A stretch of 19,768 nucleotides of DNA from Candidatus Omnitrophota bacterium (GCA_020632575.1 JACKFH010000050.1:1-19768), one strand, 5' to 3'. Positions 5,990 to 14,256 are shown, counted from the first letter of the stretch. The notes: generated from the letters alone by a model not told the origin. A program made the numbers and translations.

Positions 5990-7630
5990 ATGAAAAACAC
6001 CTTACCCCTTCTAGCCGCCATCATGGCGATTTTCAACCTAACGCCCATCCACTCACCGGCTCAAAGTCAGGTCGATTGGATGGGCGCTTACTTGAACGGG
6101 AACAAAGTCGGCTGGAGTCTGTTGGCGGTCGGACCGGAGGGGCGGACACCCTCTCTCTTGAGGGCCGCGCTTGATAATCCTGCAAACTCTCATCCCCCGC
6201 TTGCCGAGGGGCCTTTTTATTTGCTCTCCAAATCGTCATTGGAAATTCAGGCTTATGGATCCCCCAACGAGCTCTCTTGGGAGATGCTGGCTTCCTTAAA
6301 CCTGGACTTCACCCTACGAGGATTCCGTTTCGAAATGATTGGGAAAGACTCTCGGATCGCCCTCGCCGGACGATCCGAATCCGGCCGTCTCGCCATGACC
6401 ATCCTGTCGGCCAGCTCCGAGAGCATCCAAGAGGTCGATTGTCCATCGGGACCGCTATTCGTGGCCGAGGCTCTTCCCATCTACCTGGCTGAAAGATTAT
6501 CGAAGGGGGAGGAGATCGATGGGGACTACGCTATCTTCGAACCCCACCAATTGAGTTGCGCCGCTTGGAAGGTCACGCTCGATGGACGCGAGACCTTTCC
6601 CTCCGAAAGTGGGCCGGTTGAAACTTACCGGATCAACCAGGATGTTGGGGGCCTGACTTCCACCCTGTGGATCGATGAATCCGGCCGAGTCCTTAAGGAG
6701 TGGGCCCCGCTCGCCGAGGGCCTGGGGTATGTCTCCTATACGGAAACCGCCGATCAAGCCCGCGACCTGTCCTTCATTCACCCTATGGTCTCCTCGGCGA
6801 CAGACTCCGAATTATCGGCGGTCCCCACCCCGGATCTCCTTTACGCCACCTGTGTCAGGATTCCCGAGCGAATCCGCAACTCCGACCAAGTCGATCGGAT
6901 GGTGATCGACCTCTGGGGGTTTCAATTGGAGGATCCGATTCCCGAGGGGCGATGGCAAACCGACCTTGGGCGCTATCGAGATTCCGCTCCAACCGAGGAA
7001 TTCCCGATGCGGCTGGAAATCCGATCCCCAAACAACGCTCCACTCAAGGAGGCCGTCAATTACAAACCCGAGGATATCCCTGAATCCTTCTCCCGATACC
7101 TGCGAGAGGAGTCCCTCATTCAATCCGACCATCCAAGAATCAGGACTCTCGCGAAGGAGTTGACCGCCGACGCCGAGTCGCCTTGGGAGAAAGCCCTGGC
7201 CATTTATGATTGGATCGAATCCAATATTCGAACCGAGTTTCGTATCACCTTGCCCTCGGCGCTCGAGGTTCTGGACTCCAAGAAGGGGGATTGCAACGAG
7301 CAGTCCACCCTCTTCGCCGCCTTGGGCCGCGCCGCCGGGATTCCCACTCGAATTTGCACGGGGCTTGTCTACCAGACCGATGGATTCTATTACCATGCCT
7401 GGAACGAGGTGCTCATTTCGGTCGATCCGGAGATTTGGGCCCCTATCGATCCCGCTTTGAAGCAGACCCGTGTCGACGCCACTCATATCAAGTTTGGCGA
7501 GGGGGGGCTGAGCGATCAAGCGTATCTAAATCAATTGATTGGGAGAATCCACGCTCGAATCGTCGAGTTCGACAAGCATGATCCAAATCGAGAACCTGAC
7601 CAAACGCTTCGGAACCAAAACAGCGGTTGA
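5990..7630 (+). CDS. Secreted transglutaminase-like (cysteine protease fold) protein
   Basis: The 546-residue product has a signal peptide (K2, hydrophobic residues 5-17, likely cleavage after the SPA near residue 24). A long beta-rich region follows; it includes TLWIDESGRVLKEW, a pattern often found ahead of transglutaminase domains in exported bacterial proteins. The transglutaminase core lies at about 395-500, with C435 in KGDCNEQ, H469 in YYHAWNEV and D487 in PIDPAL, so the Cys-His-Asp triad is complete. Bacterial relatives are mostly peptidases or amide-transfer enzymes, and the substrate here is unknown. AAGGG directly abuts the ATG, too close for a normal Shine-Dalgarno sequence, so translation may be coupled to the ferritin-like gene that ends 10 bases upstream. 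Its 3' end overlaps the ABC ATPase gene by 53 bases. Confidence 0.87.
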   Translation: MKNTLPLLAAIMAIFNLTPIHSPAQSQVDWMGAYLNGNKVGWSLLAVGPEGRTPSLLRAALDNPANSHPPLAEGPFYLLSKSSLEIQAYGSPNELSWEMLASLNLDFTLRGFRFEMIGKDSRIALAGRSESGRLAMTILSASSESIQEVDCPSGPLFVAEALPIYLAERLSKGEEIDGDYAIFEPHQLSCAAWKVTLDGRETFPSESGPVETYRINQDVGGLTSTLWIDESGRVLKEWAPLAEGLGYVSYTETADQARDLSFIHPMVSSATDSELSAVPTPDLLYATCVRIPERIRNSDQVDRMVIDLWGFQLEDPIPEGRWQTDLGRYRDSAPTEEFPMRLEIRSPNNAPLKEAVNYKPEDIPESFSRYLREESLIQSDHPRIRTLAKELTADAESPWEKALAIYDWIESNIRTEFRITLPSALEVLDSKKGDCNEQSTLFAALGRAAGIPTRICTGLVYQTDGFYYHAWNEVLISVDPEIWAPIDPALKQTRVDATHIKFGEGGLSDQAYLNQLIGRIHARIVEFDKHDPNREPDQTLRNQNSG

Positions 7631-8336
7631 TTCTCTCAACCTGGACATCCCCAAAGGCGAGATTTTTGGATTCCTAGGACCCAATGGGGCGGGGAAGACC
7701 ACAACCATCCGTATGCTGGTCGGCCTTCTTCGGCCCACCTCGGGGGAGGTCCGGTTTGGCGTTCCCCCTTACCAATTTCAGATTTCGAAACAGACTTTAG
7801 AAGCCCGCAAATCGATCGGCTACATTCCCGACTCCCCCTTTCTCTACGAGAAACTGACCGGACGAGAGCATCTCCTTTTCATGGGGGAGATCTACGAGGT
7901 GGAACGATCCACTCTCCAAACCCGGATAGAGAACTTCCTCGAACTGTTCAGCCTGACCGATGTCGCGGACCAACCGATCGAGGGCTATTCGCATGGGATG
8001 AGGCAAAAGGTGGTGATGGCCGGGGCGCTCCTTCACCAACCGCCCATTCTCGTGGTCGATGAACCGATGGTGGGGCTGGACCCAAGATCGGCTAGGATTG
8101 TCAAGAATCTGTTTGTGGAAGAGGCCCGGGAACGCGGGATGACAGTCTTCCTGTCGACTCACAGTCTGGATGTCGCCGAGGAGGTTTGCGACCGGGTTGG
8201 CATTATCTCTCGGGGGAAACTGGTCACTCTCGGCTCGACTGGCGACCTTCTCAAGGACGCCGAAAGCGACCGGAACCGGCTCGAGCAGATCTTTCTCCGG
8301 GTGACCGACACCGAAGATACCACCGATTTTGGGTAA
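7578..8336 (+). CDS. ABC transporter ATP-binding protein (ABC-2 exporter type), no permease nearby
   Basis: The 252-residue product is an ABC ATPase. It shows Walker A GPNGAGKT (34-41), an ABC signature variant YSHGMRQ (137-143), Walker B ILVVDE (157-162), the D-loop GLD and the switch histidine H195 in STHSLD. The GYIPDSPFLYEKLT segment at 81-94, in place of a clear Q-loop glutamine, is typical of ATPases paired with ABC-2 membrane proteins. The ATG at 7578 begins the family-standard MIQIENLTKRFG. A TTG at 7539 would add 13 unmatched residues. The start lies inside the transglutaminase-like gene, which suggests co-translation. None of the following genes encodes a multi-span ABC-2 permease, so the partner lies elsewhere or has diverged. 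Confidence 0.92.
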   Translation: MIQIENLTKRFGTKTAVDSLNLDIPKGEIFGFLGPNGAGKTTTIRMLVGLLRPTSGEVRFGVPPYQFQISKQTLEARKSIGYIPDSPFLYEKLTGREHLLFMGEIYEVERSTLQTRIENFLELFSLTDVADQPIEGYSHGMRQKVVMAGALLHQPPILVVDEPMVGLDPRSARIVKNLFVEEARERGMTVFLSTHSLDVAEEVCDRVGIISRGKLVTLGSTGDLLKDAESDRNRLEQIFLRVTDTEDTTDFG

Positions 8337-8340
8337 CATT

Positions 8341-8367
8341 TTGACTCTTTTTAGCCGATCCTAAATA
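8341..8367 (+). promoter_or_regulatory. Weak candidate promoter before the coiled-coil gene
   Basis: TTGACT (8341-8346) is followed after 15 bases by TAAATA (8362-8367). The spacing is shorter than ideal and the -10 imperfect. It would give the coiled-coil gene its own short leader with a good ribosome-binding site. Confidence 0.28.
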
Positions 8368-8395
8368 AGGAATTGTCCCGAAAGAGGTTCAAAAT

Positions 8396-8869
8396 ATGGA
8401 AGCAAATCAGACCAAGCGCAAAGAACTGGAAGAGGTTGAACGGCAGCTGCGTTCCGTGGATATCGAACTCGAACGAATGGTCAAGGAGATCCCCAATTTC
8501 GAGGAGCGAGTGAGGATCGCCGAACAAAAAAACCTCGAAGAACAGACCAAGAAGGGGATCGACCCGGTTAATGTCCAACCTTCCAAAGACCAAAGACTGG
8601 CGACGACGACTCTCGAACAGGCCCAGAAGGCGATCGAAAAGTTTCAACAGAGAAAGAGAGAGTTAAGGGGAAAGATCGAAACCCTCCAGGTCTCGCTTCT
8701 TGAGGAGGATTTGATTCACCTCTCCCGCCTCCACGCCAAATTGAAGGAACGCGAAGGGGAGCTCGAGAGCGAGCTCGAGGAGGTTCGATCGGAACTCGCT
8801 CAAGTCGCTGAAAAGAAAGAGGCGCTCGCGCTCAAGATCGCCGAACAGAGCCAGAGAGATAATGGCTGA
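8396..8869 (+). CDS. Coiled-coil protein of unknown function
   Basis: I do not recognise a family. The 157-residue product is highly charged, without signal peptide or membrane segment. It is dominated by heptad-like helices: residues of about 1-50 (ELEEVERQLRSVDIELERM) and about 72-155 (KAIEKFQQRKRELRGKIETL, then ELESELEEVRSELAQVAEKK). A short break around 58-70, PVNVQPSKDQR, gives an antiparallel-hairpin layout. This resembles tether or spacer proteins rather than enzymes. The ATG has a good ribosome-binding site, AAGAGG (8382-8387), spacing 8. The gene lies 59 bases after the ABC ATPase and 5 bases before the SGNH gene. A link to either is possible but rests only on position. Confidence 0.75.
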   Translation: MEANQTKRKELEEVERQLRSVDIELERMVKEIPNFEERVRIAEQKNLEEQTKKGIDPVNVQPSKDQRLATTTLEQAQKAIEKFQQRKRELRGKIETLQVSLLEEDLIHLSRLHAKLKEREGELESELEEVRSELAQVAEKKEALALKIAEQSQRDNG

Positions 8870-8874
8870 TTCCA

Positions 8875-10248
8875 TTGACTGAGAACGAAACCGCCCCCAA
8901 TCCCATTGATTCCAGAAAACGCCTTTTCCAGATCCTGGCGCTCGCTTGGATCCTTTTTGTCGCGCTCACGATTCATTTGGAGCACCGGTATGAGATGTCT
9001 CGCCCCGAACCCGACTGGATTTCCGCTCATAGAAAGGCGGTGGAGTCCGGGATCTTCTATTTCTTGGTCATCCCCACCGCGTTCGGTCTGTCGACAGTCT
9101 GGAAAAAGAATTGGAAGGAAATCGTCTTGCTCGTGGGCTCGATCGCCATCGCCCTATTAGTCGGACAAGGCTTGGTCATGATCTTCTACCCCGACTTGAA
9201 CAAGCCCCATCTCCAGGCGGTCCGCGAACGGACTTACCACCACATCTACCCCGCCAACGCCACCTTCCATGAAAACTTCGCGGATCGGATCGACATGACC
9301 ATCCACACCAACTCCGATGGTCTACGAACCTCCTACGAACCCGCCACTTTCAGGAAACATTCCACTCGAATCGCCATCCTCGGTGACTCCTTCATGTTCG
9401 GTCTCGGAGTGGAGCCGGAGGAGACAGTCTCCATGGTCCTGGAAAAACTGCTGAATGAGAAATCGGACAGGGATGTGGCGGTTCTCAACTGTGGAGTGAT
9501 CAGCTACTCCCCCTTTCTGGAATCCATCCTGTTCGATGGCGTTGTGAAAAAATACCATCCGACCCACACGCTTCTTTTTTTGGACGCGACCGACTTTGGA
9601 GACGATACCAGATACCTCAAGGACGCCAGCGTCATCGACGATAAGATCGTCTTCGAAAAGGGTGGGAATAAACCCTTCGAGTATTGGGGATTTGTGGTCG
9701 AAACGTTCTTGAAACCAACCGTTTACGACCCCCTCGCGACCCCCTGGAAGTGGGGCTTGAGAAAAGCGGGGTTGATGGAAGAACCCATGGACTTGAGCCT
9801 CTACAAAACTGTCGTGACGATCGATGGCAAACCTCACTATAACCGTTTCTTTCACTACAATTTTCCCATGGAGAAGACCCGGCCGTATTTCGAACAGACT
9901 TATGGCTACATTGAGGAAATTGCTAAAAAGGCCGAGGCGATCGGATCCAAATTCGCATTAATTGTGACGCCAAGATATCATCACTGGAATAACGAGGAAT
10001 GTCCCGACAACTGGGAGAAGCACCAGTATCGCGTTGATGAGCCTTACGAGTACGAGTACCTCAAGTTTTTCGATGAGAAGGCTAAGGACGCCCCCTTTCC
10101 AATTCTGAATCTCCTCCCCGCTTTTCAGGCGACCGATCGCTTTCCGTTGGTGTTCTCCTACGATCCCCACTGGAACGCTGAGGGGCACCACTTTGTCGCC
10201 GAGCAAACCTACGATTTCTTAAAGGACACCTACTTCAGTGAGAACTGA
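8875..10248 (+). CDS. Membrane-anchored SGNH/GDSL-family hydrolase or O-acyltransferase-like protein
   Basis: The 457-residue product has three N-terminal membrane segments (about residues 17-37, 58-76 and 82-105) and a large extracytoplasmic domain with the SGNH fold. Visible blocks are GDSFMFGLGV with nucleophile S172, NCGV (block II region) and DPHWNAEGH with D430 and H432. The D-x-H-W form resembles AlgX/AlgJ-type enzymes and related exopolysaccharide esterases/acetyltransferases more than secreted lipases. The block III Asn is not obvious (LDATDFGDD). Likely action is on surface polysaccharide acyl groups (inference). The TTG at 8875 is the only plausible start that keeps the first membrane segment; the first in-frame ATG is at 8995. 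An out-of-frame ATG at 8862 overlaps the previous gene and is discussed under findings. The methyltransferase gene follows after 6 bases. Confidence 0.8.
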   Translation: MTENETAPNPIDSRKRLFQILALAWILFVALTIHLEHRYEMSRPEPDWISAHRKAVESGIFYFLVIPTAFGLSTVWKKNWKEIVLLVGSIAIALLVGQGLVMIFYPDLNKPHLQAVRERTYHHIYPANATFHENFADRIDMTIHTNSDGLRTSYEPATFRKHSTRIAILGDSFMFGLGVEPEETVSMVLEKLLNEKSDRDVAVLNCGVISYSPFLESILFDGVVKKYHPTHTLLFLDATDFGDDTRYLKDASVIDDKIVFEKGGNKPFEYWGFVVETFLKPTVYDPLATPWKWGLRKAGLMEEPMDLSLYKTVVTIDGKPHYNRFFHYNFPMEKTRPYFEQTYGYIEEIAKKAEAIGSKFALIVTPRYHHWNNEECPDNWEKHQYRVDEPYEYEYLKFFDEKAKDAPFPILNLLPAFQATDRFPLVFSYDPHWNAEGHHFVAEQTYDFLKDTYFSEN

Positions 10249-10254
10249 AAGACG

Positions 10255-10932
10255 ATGCAAGCCAGGAGCCATCCAGCGATGGACATGAACCTCTCCTACT
10301 ATCATGGAAGATCGGCCAACGACCTGTTCTATAGCCGGTATGAAAGCATGCGTTTCCAACAGTACGACTCGTTTTTTGGTCGGGAGATACTCGATGTCGG
10401 AGCAGGAGACTCCTTCCACCTGGATCTGCTCACTCATAAAGGGGATCGAAAAGGATTTGCGATGGACTTGAACGCCCAGGCTCGGGCGGAGTTGGAGAAG
10501 AAAGGCTATACGGTCTATGCGAACCTCGATGAAACCGATCGACAATTCGACACGGTCTTCTTCACCCATGTGATCGAGCATGTCAGCCCGGGACAGATTT
10601 ACGATTTCTTCAACCGGATCGTCTCGCTTATCCGGCCCGGTGGCAACTGTTTCATCATCTCCCCAGTCAGCAAGTGGTTCTGGGACACGCCTGACCATTA
10701 TCGGATCTATGACAAACCGGCGATCCGCACGTTGTTCCGGGACACCGGGTTGGTCGAGGAGTTGTGCGAATACCAAGGTTCGCAGAACGTCGCGGCCAGA
10801 GTCCTTCGACTGACCGGGCTTCGAGAAACGGTCTTTCGATCCGATTCCCTTCTTCCTCTCTACTTCCGGCTGAGCAATTTTTCGAAAAGAGACCTTGTCA
10901 TGGTGGGAAGGAAGCCGCTCGGCCAAGGCTGA
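10255..10932 (+). CDS. Class I SAM-dependent methyltransferase
   Basis: The 225-residue product has the Rossmann-type methyltransferase core. Motif I ILDVGAG is at 45-51, the acidic end of strand 2 is D71 in GFAMDLN, HVIEHV is at 105-110 and RPGG at 127-130, followed by the strand CFIISP. It is soluble and cytoplasmic. The HVIEHV/PGG pattern is that of the broad Methyltransf_11/12-type group, which act on small molecules, sugars or quinones; the substrate cannot be read from sequence. With only 6 bases after the SGNH gene, cell-surface polysaccharide methylation is a reasonable guess from context. The ATG at 10255 has only a weak purine-rich GAAAGACG upstream; M9 and M11 are alternative starts that keep the fold intact. 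Confidence 0.85.
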   Translation: MQARSHPAMDMNLSYYHGRSANDLFYSRYESMRFQQYDSFFGREILDVGAGDSFHLDLLTHKGDRKGFAMDLNAQARAELEKKGYTVYANLDETDRQFDTVFFTHVIEHVSPGQIYDFFNRIVSLIRPGGNCFIISPVSKWFWDTPDHYRIYDKPAIRTLFRDTGLVEELCEYQGSQNVAARVLRLTGLRETVFRSDSLLPLYFRLSNFSKRDLVMVGRKPLGQG

Positions 10933-11046
10933 ATCGGTCGCCACCGTGCAGTGATCCTCCAATTAAAATTAGTGGGCGCGCCAAAACCAGAATTCGTTTA
11001 GAGTCTCCTTTGTTTTGAATATTGAGTTGAGTGAGGTGAATGGAGC

Positions 11047-12462
11047 ATGGGGTTGTTGAATCGACTTGAGCCCTTGAAGGAAGCGGATCTTCCCGAAAGG
11101 ACAAAGCCCTTTTGGAAAATGGCTGGGCCGGGGGCGATTCTGGTCGGTCTCTCGGTCGGCGCGGGCGAGATCATCATTTGGCCGAGGATTGTGGCCGAAC
11201 ACGGAGCCTCCATGGTTTGGGCGGCCGGGGTCGGAATCTTCCTGCAACTCTGGGTCAACTTCGAAGTCGGACGGTGGACCATTTCAACCGGTGAAACCAT
11301 CTACACCGGGTATTGCCGCGCCTGGAAGGGGTTCGCTCTCTTCTTCATTCTGTTCAACATCCTGGGATGGCTCGCGCCGGGATGGGGGAGGGCTTCGGGG
11401 TTGGCGCTGAAAGCCCTGCTTCTGGGACCCGATCATCCCTCCAGCGACACCTTTTGGACCGTGCTGACTTTTCTCGGCGTCGCTCTTCTTCTCTTCGGCC
11501 CCAAACTCGTTTACCAATCCGTCGAGAGGACTATCGAACTTCTTGTCGCCATTATCACGATTTCTTTGATTGTCCTCGCTATCAACATCGGGACGATCGA
11601 CACCTGGAAAGAACTCGCCGAAGGAACTCTCAACTTCGGCTACAAGGAACCAGGCTTTCCCATCAAAGAGTTTTTCATCGCGCTCGTATTCGCGGGCGCC
11701 GGCGGAACCGCGAACCTCTTTTACACCTTTTACCTCCGCGATAAACAGGTTGGCATGGGGGCCAGGATTCCGACACTCCACAATCCCCTTCGTGGGAGAT
11801 CGGAAAAATCGCCCTCCACAGGTTTTATCTTTCCCGATAACGAACCCAACCGCTTGAGGTTCAAGAGCTGGTGGCGATATGTCCGCATCGATCAGACTCT
11901 CTTTTTCTGGATATTGAACTCAGTGACCATCCTGCTGTTTATCTTCGCCTCGCTGGCGGTTCTGCATCCCAATGGCATTGTCCCGGAGGCGGGCACCCTG
12001 ATCTGGGACATGGCGGCGGTCTTGGGGAATGTATGGGGGCCTGTTGGTCGAGTCCTGTTTTTGGTGGTCGGTTTGGTGACTCTCTTCTCCACCCAACTCA
12101 CCCTCGTCGACGGTGTCTCGAGATCGATCGCCGATATCATCTACACAAACTTCAAGGGCGCTCAGAAGCGCGATCTGTCGTGGTGGTATCTCCTGATCGC
12201 GGTGACCTGGATGGTGGTGGGATGTTTGATCACTTACTTCATGGAAAAGAACGGCGTCACCGATCTCGGCTTTTTGTTCAATGCCGCCTACATGGGGGGA
12301 TTCGCCATGGCGGTCTATGTTCCGCTGACCCTTTACATCAACCTGAAACATCTTCCACCCTGCGCGCGCCCGGGGAAGGTGTGCATCTTCATGATGACTG
12401 TGGCCTCGATGGTGTATGTCGGGTTCGCCGCGGCGTGTCTCTACTGGGAGATCCTAGGGTAG
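11047..12462 (+). CDS. Nramp-family-like membrane transporter lacking the canonical metal-site motifs
   Basis: The 471-residue product has about 11 hydrophobic segments and resembles the Nramp (PF01566, LeuT-fold) family in length and in the TM1 start GPG (27-29). Canonical Nramp TM1 carries DPGN eight residues after GPG. Here the same place holds GAGE (38-41). The TM6 MPHN motif aligns with GTAN (220-223), so the metal-coordinating Asp, Asn and Met are replaced. Divalent-metal transport therefore should not be assumed; such divergent relatives have uncertain substrates. The ATG is preceded by GAGGTGA (11033-11039) at spacing 7, which decides it against the out-of-frame ATG at 11040. The stop overlaps the convergent CorC-type gene by 9 bases. 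The 114-base gap upstream contains an AT-rich segment but no clear promoter. Confidence 0.8.
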   Translation: MGLLNRLEPLKEADLPERTKPFWKMAGPGAILVGLSVGAGEIIIWPRIVAEHGASMVWAAGVGIFLQLWVNFEVGRWTISTGETIYTGYCRAWKGFALFFILFNILGWLAPGWGRASGLALKALLLGPDHPSSDTFWTVLTFLGVALLLFGPKLVYQSVERTIELLVAIITISLIVLAINIGTIDTWKELAEGTLNFGYKEPGFPIKEFFIALVFAGAGGTANLFYTFYLRDKQVGMGARIPTLHNPLRGRSEKSPSTGFIFPDNEPNRLRFKSWWRYVRIDQTLFFWILNSVTILLFIFASLAVLHPNGIVPEAGTLIWDMAAVLGNVWGPVGRVLFLVVGLVTLFSTQLTLVDGVSRSIADIIYTNFKGAQKRDLSWWYLLIAVTWMVVGCLITYFMEKNGVTDLGFLFNAAYMGGFAMAVYVPLTLYINLKHLPPCARPGKVCIFMMTVASMVYVGFAAACLYWEILG

Positions 12463-13803
12463 GCTCGGGGGAGACTCCTCTTTCACCGTCTCCTCGACAT
12501 GCGCTTCCTCGACCGGTTTTCTCTCGATGCGGACTTTGCTGATGCGCCTTTCATCCGCGTCCAGGATTGTGAACAAGTAATGTTCATGGGCGATCTCTTC
12601 CCCGGTTTTTGGCAAGTCGCCATGCCGTTCGATCAGAAAACCGGCGAGACTTTCAAAATCCACATCCTCTGGAAAGACGATCCCGATCTCGTCCTCGAGA
12701 TCTTCCGCGTCGATCGCCGCGTCCACCTCCCATAGACCGGGCGAGATCTCCTCCATCAGATGTTTGTCTTGATCGAACTCGTCCTCAATATCCCCCACGA
12801 TCTCCTCGAGGACATCCTCGATGGTGACCAGACCCTCGGTCCCGCCGTATTCGTCGACCACAATCGCGATATGGGTCTTCTCGCGGCGGAATTGCTCCAG
12901 GATATCGTCGATTCGTTTCGATTCGGGAACGAAAAGAGCCGGTCGCATCAGGTCCCTCACGATATTGCCGTTCGCGTCCTCGTCCCGCCAACGGTGGATC
13001 AGATCTTTCATGTAGAGAATTCCGATGACGTTGTCGCGATTGTCCTCGATCACGGGCAGCCGGGAGAAATCGTGCTCCTCAAAGACCGCGAGAACCTCGT
13101 GCAGGCTGTCGCGCACATTGACATAAATCATATCGACCCGAGGCGTCATCACCTCACGAACAGGCGTCTCGGAGAGTTCGAAGATGGAGTGGAGCATCTC
13201 GGTCTCTCCCTCCTCGAGCAATCCCTGTTTCTGACCGACTTCGATCAAGACCTTGAGATCGTCCGCGGTTACATAAGAAACCTCCTCGGAGGGCTCTCCA
13301 CCGAGGAGTCGGATGAAGAGATTTGAGATGAACATCAGAATCCGAATCGGAATCCGCATGATCCGGTATAGCCCCGCCAACCTGACCACCATGGTGGGGG
13401 CCAAGCGTTCATGGTTATGGCGACAGTAGATCTTGGGCATGATCTCCCCGAAAACGAGCACCAAAAACGTCATCGAAAAGAAAGCCGCCACCTCGGGGAG
13501 ACTGCTCGCCCCATGTTCATCGCCCCAGAAATGAACCACCAACCGACGGAAGAAATCGCCGGCAATCAAAGAGGCCGCGATGTTGGCCACATTGGTTCCG
13601 ACCAGGAGAGTGGTCAGGTATTTGCCCGGATTGTGAAGCCAGTCGTTGAGTGGATGGGTTTCGTTCTCCTCCCCCACGATCCTTGAAATTCTGGCTGTGC
13701 TGATGGAGGTGAGGGCCACCTCGGCCCCGCTGAAAAAGGCTGAAACCGCGAGACAAATCAGGATGAGAATGGGTTCGAGGAAGAGGACAAAGGTGTCACT
13801 CAT
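12454..13803 (-). CDS. CorC/HlyC-type protein: DUF21 membrane domain, two CBS domains, transporter-associated domain
   Basis: The 449-residue product has the standard architecture of the CNNM/CorC family. The N-terminal DUF21 membrane domain (about 1-170) includes AFFSGAEVALTS and LVFGEIMPK. A CBS pair (about 205-330) includes MTPRVDMIYV and RLPVIE. Next comes the EYGGTEGLVTIEDVLEEIVGDI linker segment. The CorC_HlyC domain (about 350-425) includes SLAGFLIE. Family members are implicated in magnesium or other cation export and in stress tolerance; older 'haemolysin' labels are not reliable function. The ATG overlaps the end of ybeY by 8 bases, so it is the last gene of the phoH operon. Association of CorC-type genes with ybeY and phoH is widespread, as in E. 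coli ybeZ-ybeY-ybeX. The C-terminal tail (about 430-449) is Glu-rich. Confidence 0.93.
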   Translation of the reverse strand: MSDTFVLFLEPILILICLAVSAFFSGAEVALTSISTARISRIVGEENETHPLNDWLHNPGKYLTTLLVGTNVANIAASLIAGDFFRRLVVHFWGDEHGASSLPEVAAFFSMTFLVLVFGEIMPKIYCRHNHERLAPTMVVRLAGLYRIMRIPIRILMFISNLFIRLLGGEPSEEVSYVTADDLKVLIEVGQKQGLLEEGETEMLHSIFELSETPVREVMTPRVDMIYVNVRDSLHEVLAVFEEHDFSRLPVIEDNRDNVIGILYMKDLIHRWRDEDANGNIVRDLMRPALFVPESKRIDDILEQFRREKTHIAIVVDEYGGTEGLVTIEDVLEEIVGDIEDEFDQDKHLMEEISPGLWEVDAAIDAEDLEDEIGIVFPEDVDFESLAGFLIERHGDLPKTGEEIAHEHYLFTILDADERRISKVRIERKPVEEAHVEETVKEESPPSLP

Positions 13804-14215
13804 CGGGATACACCTCCTTCAGAGCGATCTCCCAGGACTCCCAACCCTCGGTTTCGTGGTCATGGCCGAGAAGGTGCAACAAACCATGCACCGCGAGCGC
13901 TTCGATTTCCTCGTCGAGTGAGATTCCGTTTTCCCGAGCCTGGCGCTCGGCGGTTGGCACGGAGATGACGATGTCGCCCAAGAGGTTCCCCAATCCCGGT
14001 CCCCCCTCTTCCTCTTGTCGGAAGGATAAGACATCGGTGGGAACCGGTTTCCCCCGGTACGTGGCGTTCAACTCTTGGATTCTTTCGTCCGTTGTCAGGA
14101 GCAAACTGAGTTCGGAATCCTCACATCCCGCCCGTTGAAGGCATCCAGAAAGGCAGTTTATCAGTCTTTCGGTGTCTAAAGGGACGTCTTGATCGTCTTG
14201 TATTTCGATTTCCAT
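13796..14215 (-). CDS. ybeY: Endoribonuclease YbeY
   Basis: YbeY is a zinc-dependent single-strand RNA endonuclease involved in 16S rRNA 3'-end maturation and 70S ribosome quality control in the cytoplasm. The 139-residue product, close to the usual length, carries the diagnostic zinc motif HGLLHLLGHDH with H110, H114 and H120. It also has the family-typical segments LNATYRGKPVPTDVLSF (49-65) and GDIVIS (80-85). It lies between the pgpH-like gene (48-base gap holding a hairpin) and the CorC-type gene (8-base overlap). No Shine-Dalgarno sequence is evident between the hairpin and the ATG. Confidence 0.96.
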   Translation of the reverse strand: MEIEIQDDQDVPLDTERLINCLSGCLQRAGCEDSELSLLLTTDERIQELNATYRGKPVPTDVLSFRQEEEGGPGLGNLLGDIVISVPTAERQARENGISLDEEIEALAVHGLLHLLGHDHETEGWESWEIALKEVYPDE

Positions 14216-14227
14216 GGTCCGTGGAGA

Positions 14228-14256
14228 TTAGATCGGTGAAAAGTCCGCCGATCTAA
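14228..14256 (-). promoter_or_regulatory. 9-bp perfect hairpin between the pgpH-like gene and ybeY
   Basis: TTAGATCGG (14228-14236) and CCGATCTAA (14248-14256) are perfect inverted repeats around an 11-base loop. The structure lies in the only real gap of the operon and ends 12 bases before the ybeY ATG. No U-run follows on the minus strand, so it is unlikely to be a strong terminator. mRNA processing, differential stability or translational control of ybeY are possible. Confidence 0.5.

Noticed and set aside
6812..7519. A 235-codon minus-strand frame opposite the transglutaminase-like gene
   Set aside because: It lies opposite the complete Cys-His-Asp core of the real gene and shows no family features.
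7539..7577. TTG start for the ABC ATPase
   Set aside because: The ATG at 7578 gives the standard N-terminus MIQIENLTKRFG; the 13 extra residues are Ser-rich and unlike the family.
14228..14256. Intrinsic terminator after the pgpH-like gene
   Set aside because: The stem is perfect but no U-run follows on the transcribed strand, and the downstream genes clearly belong to the operon.
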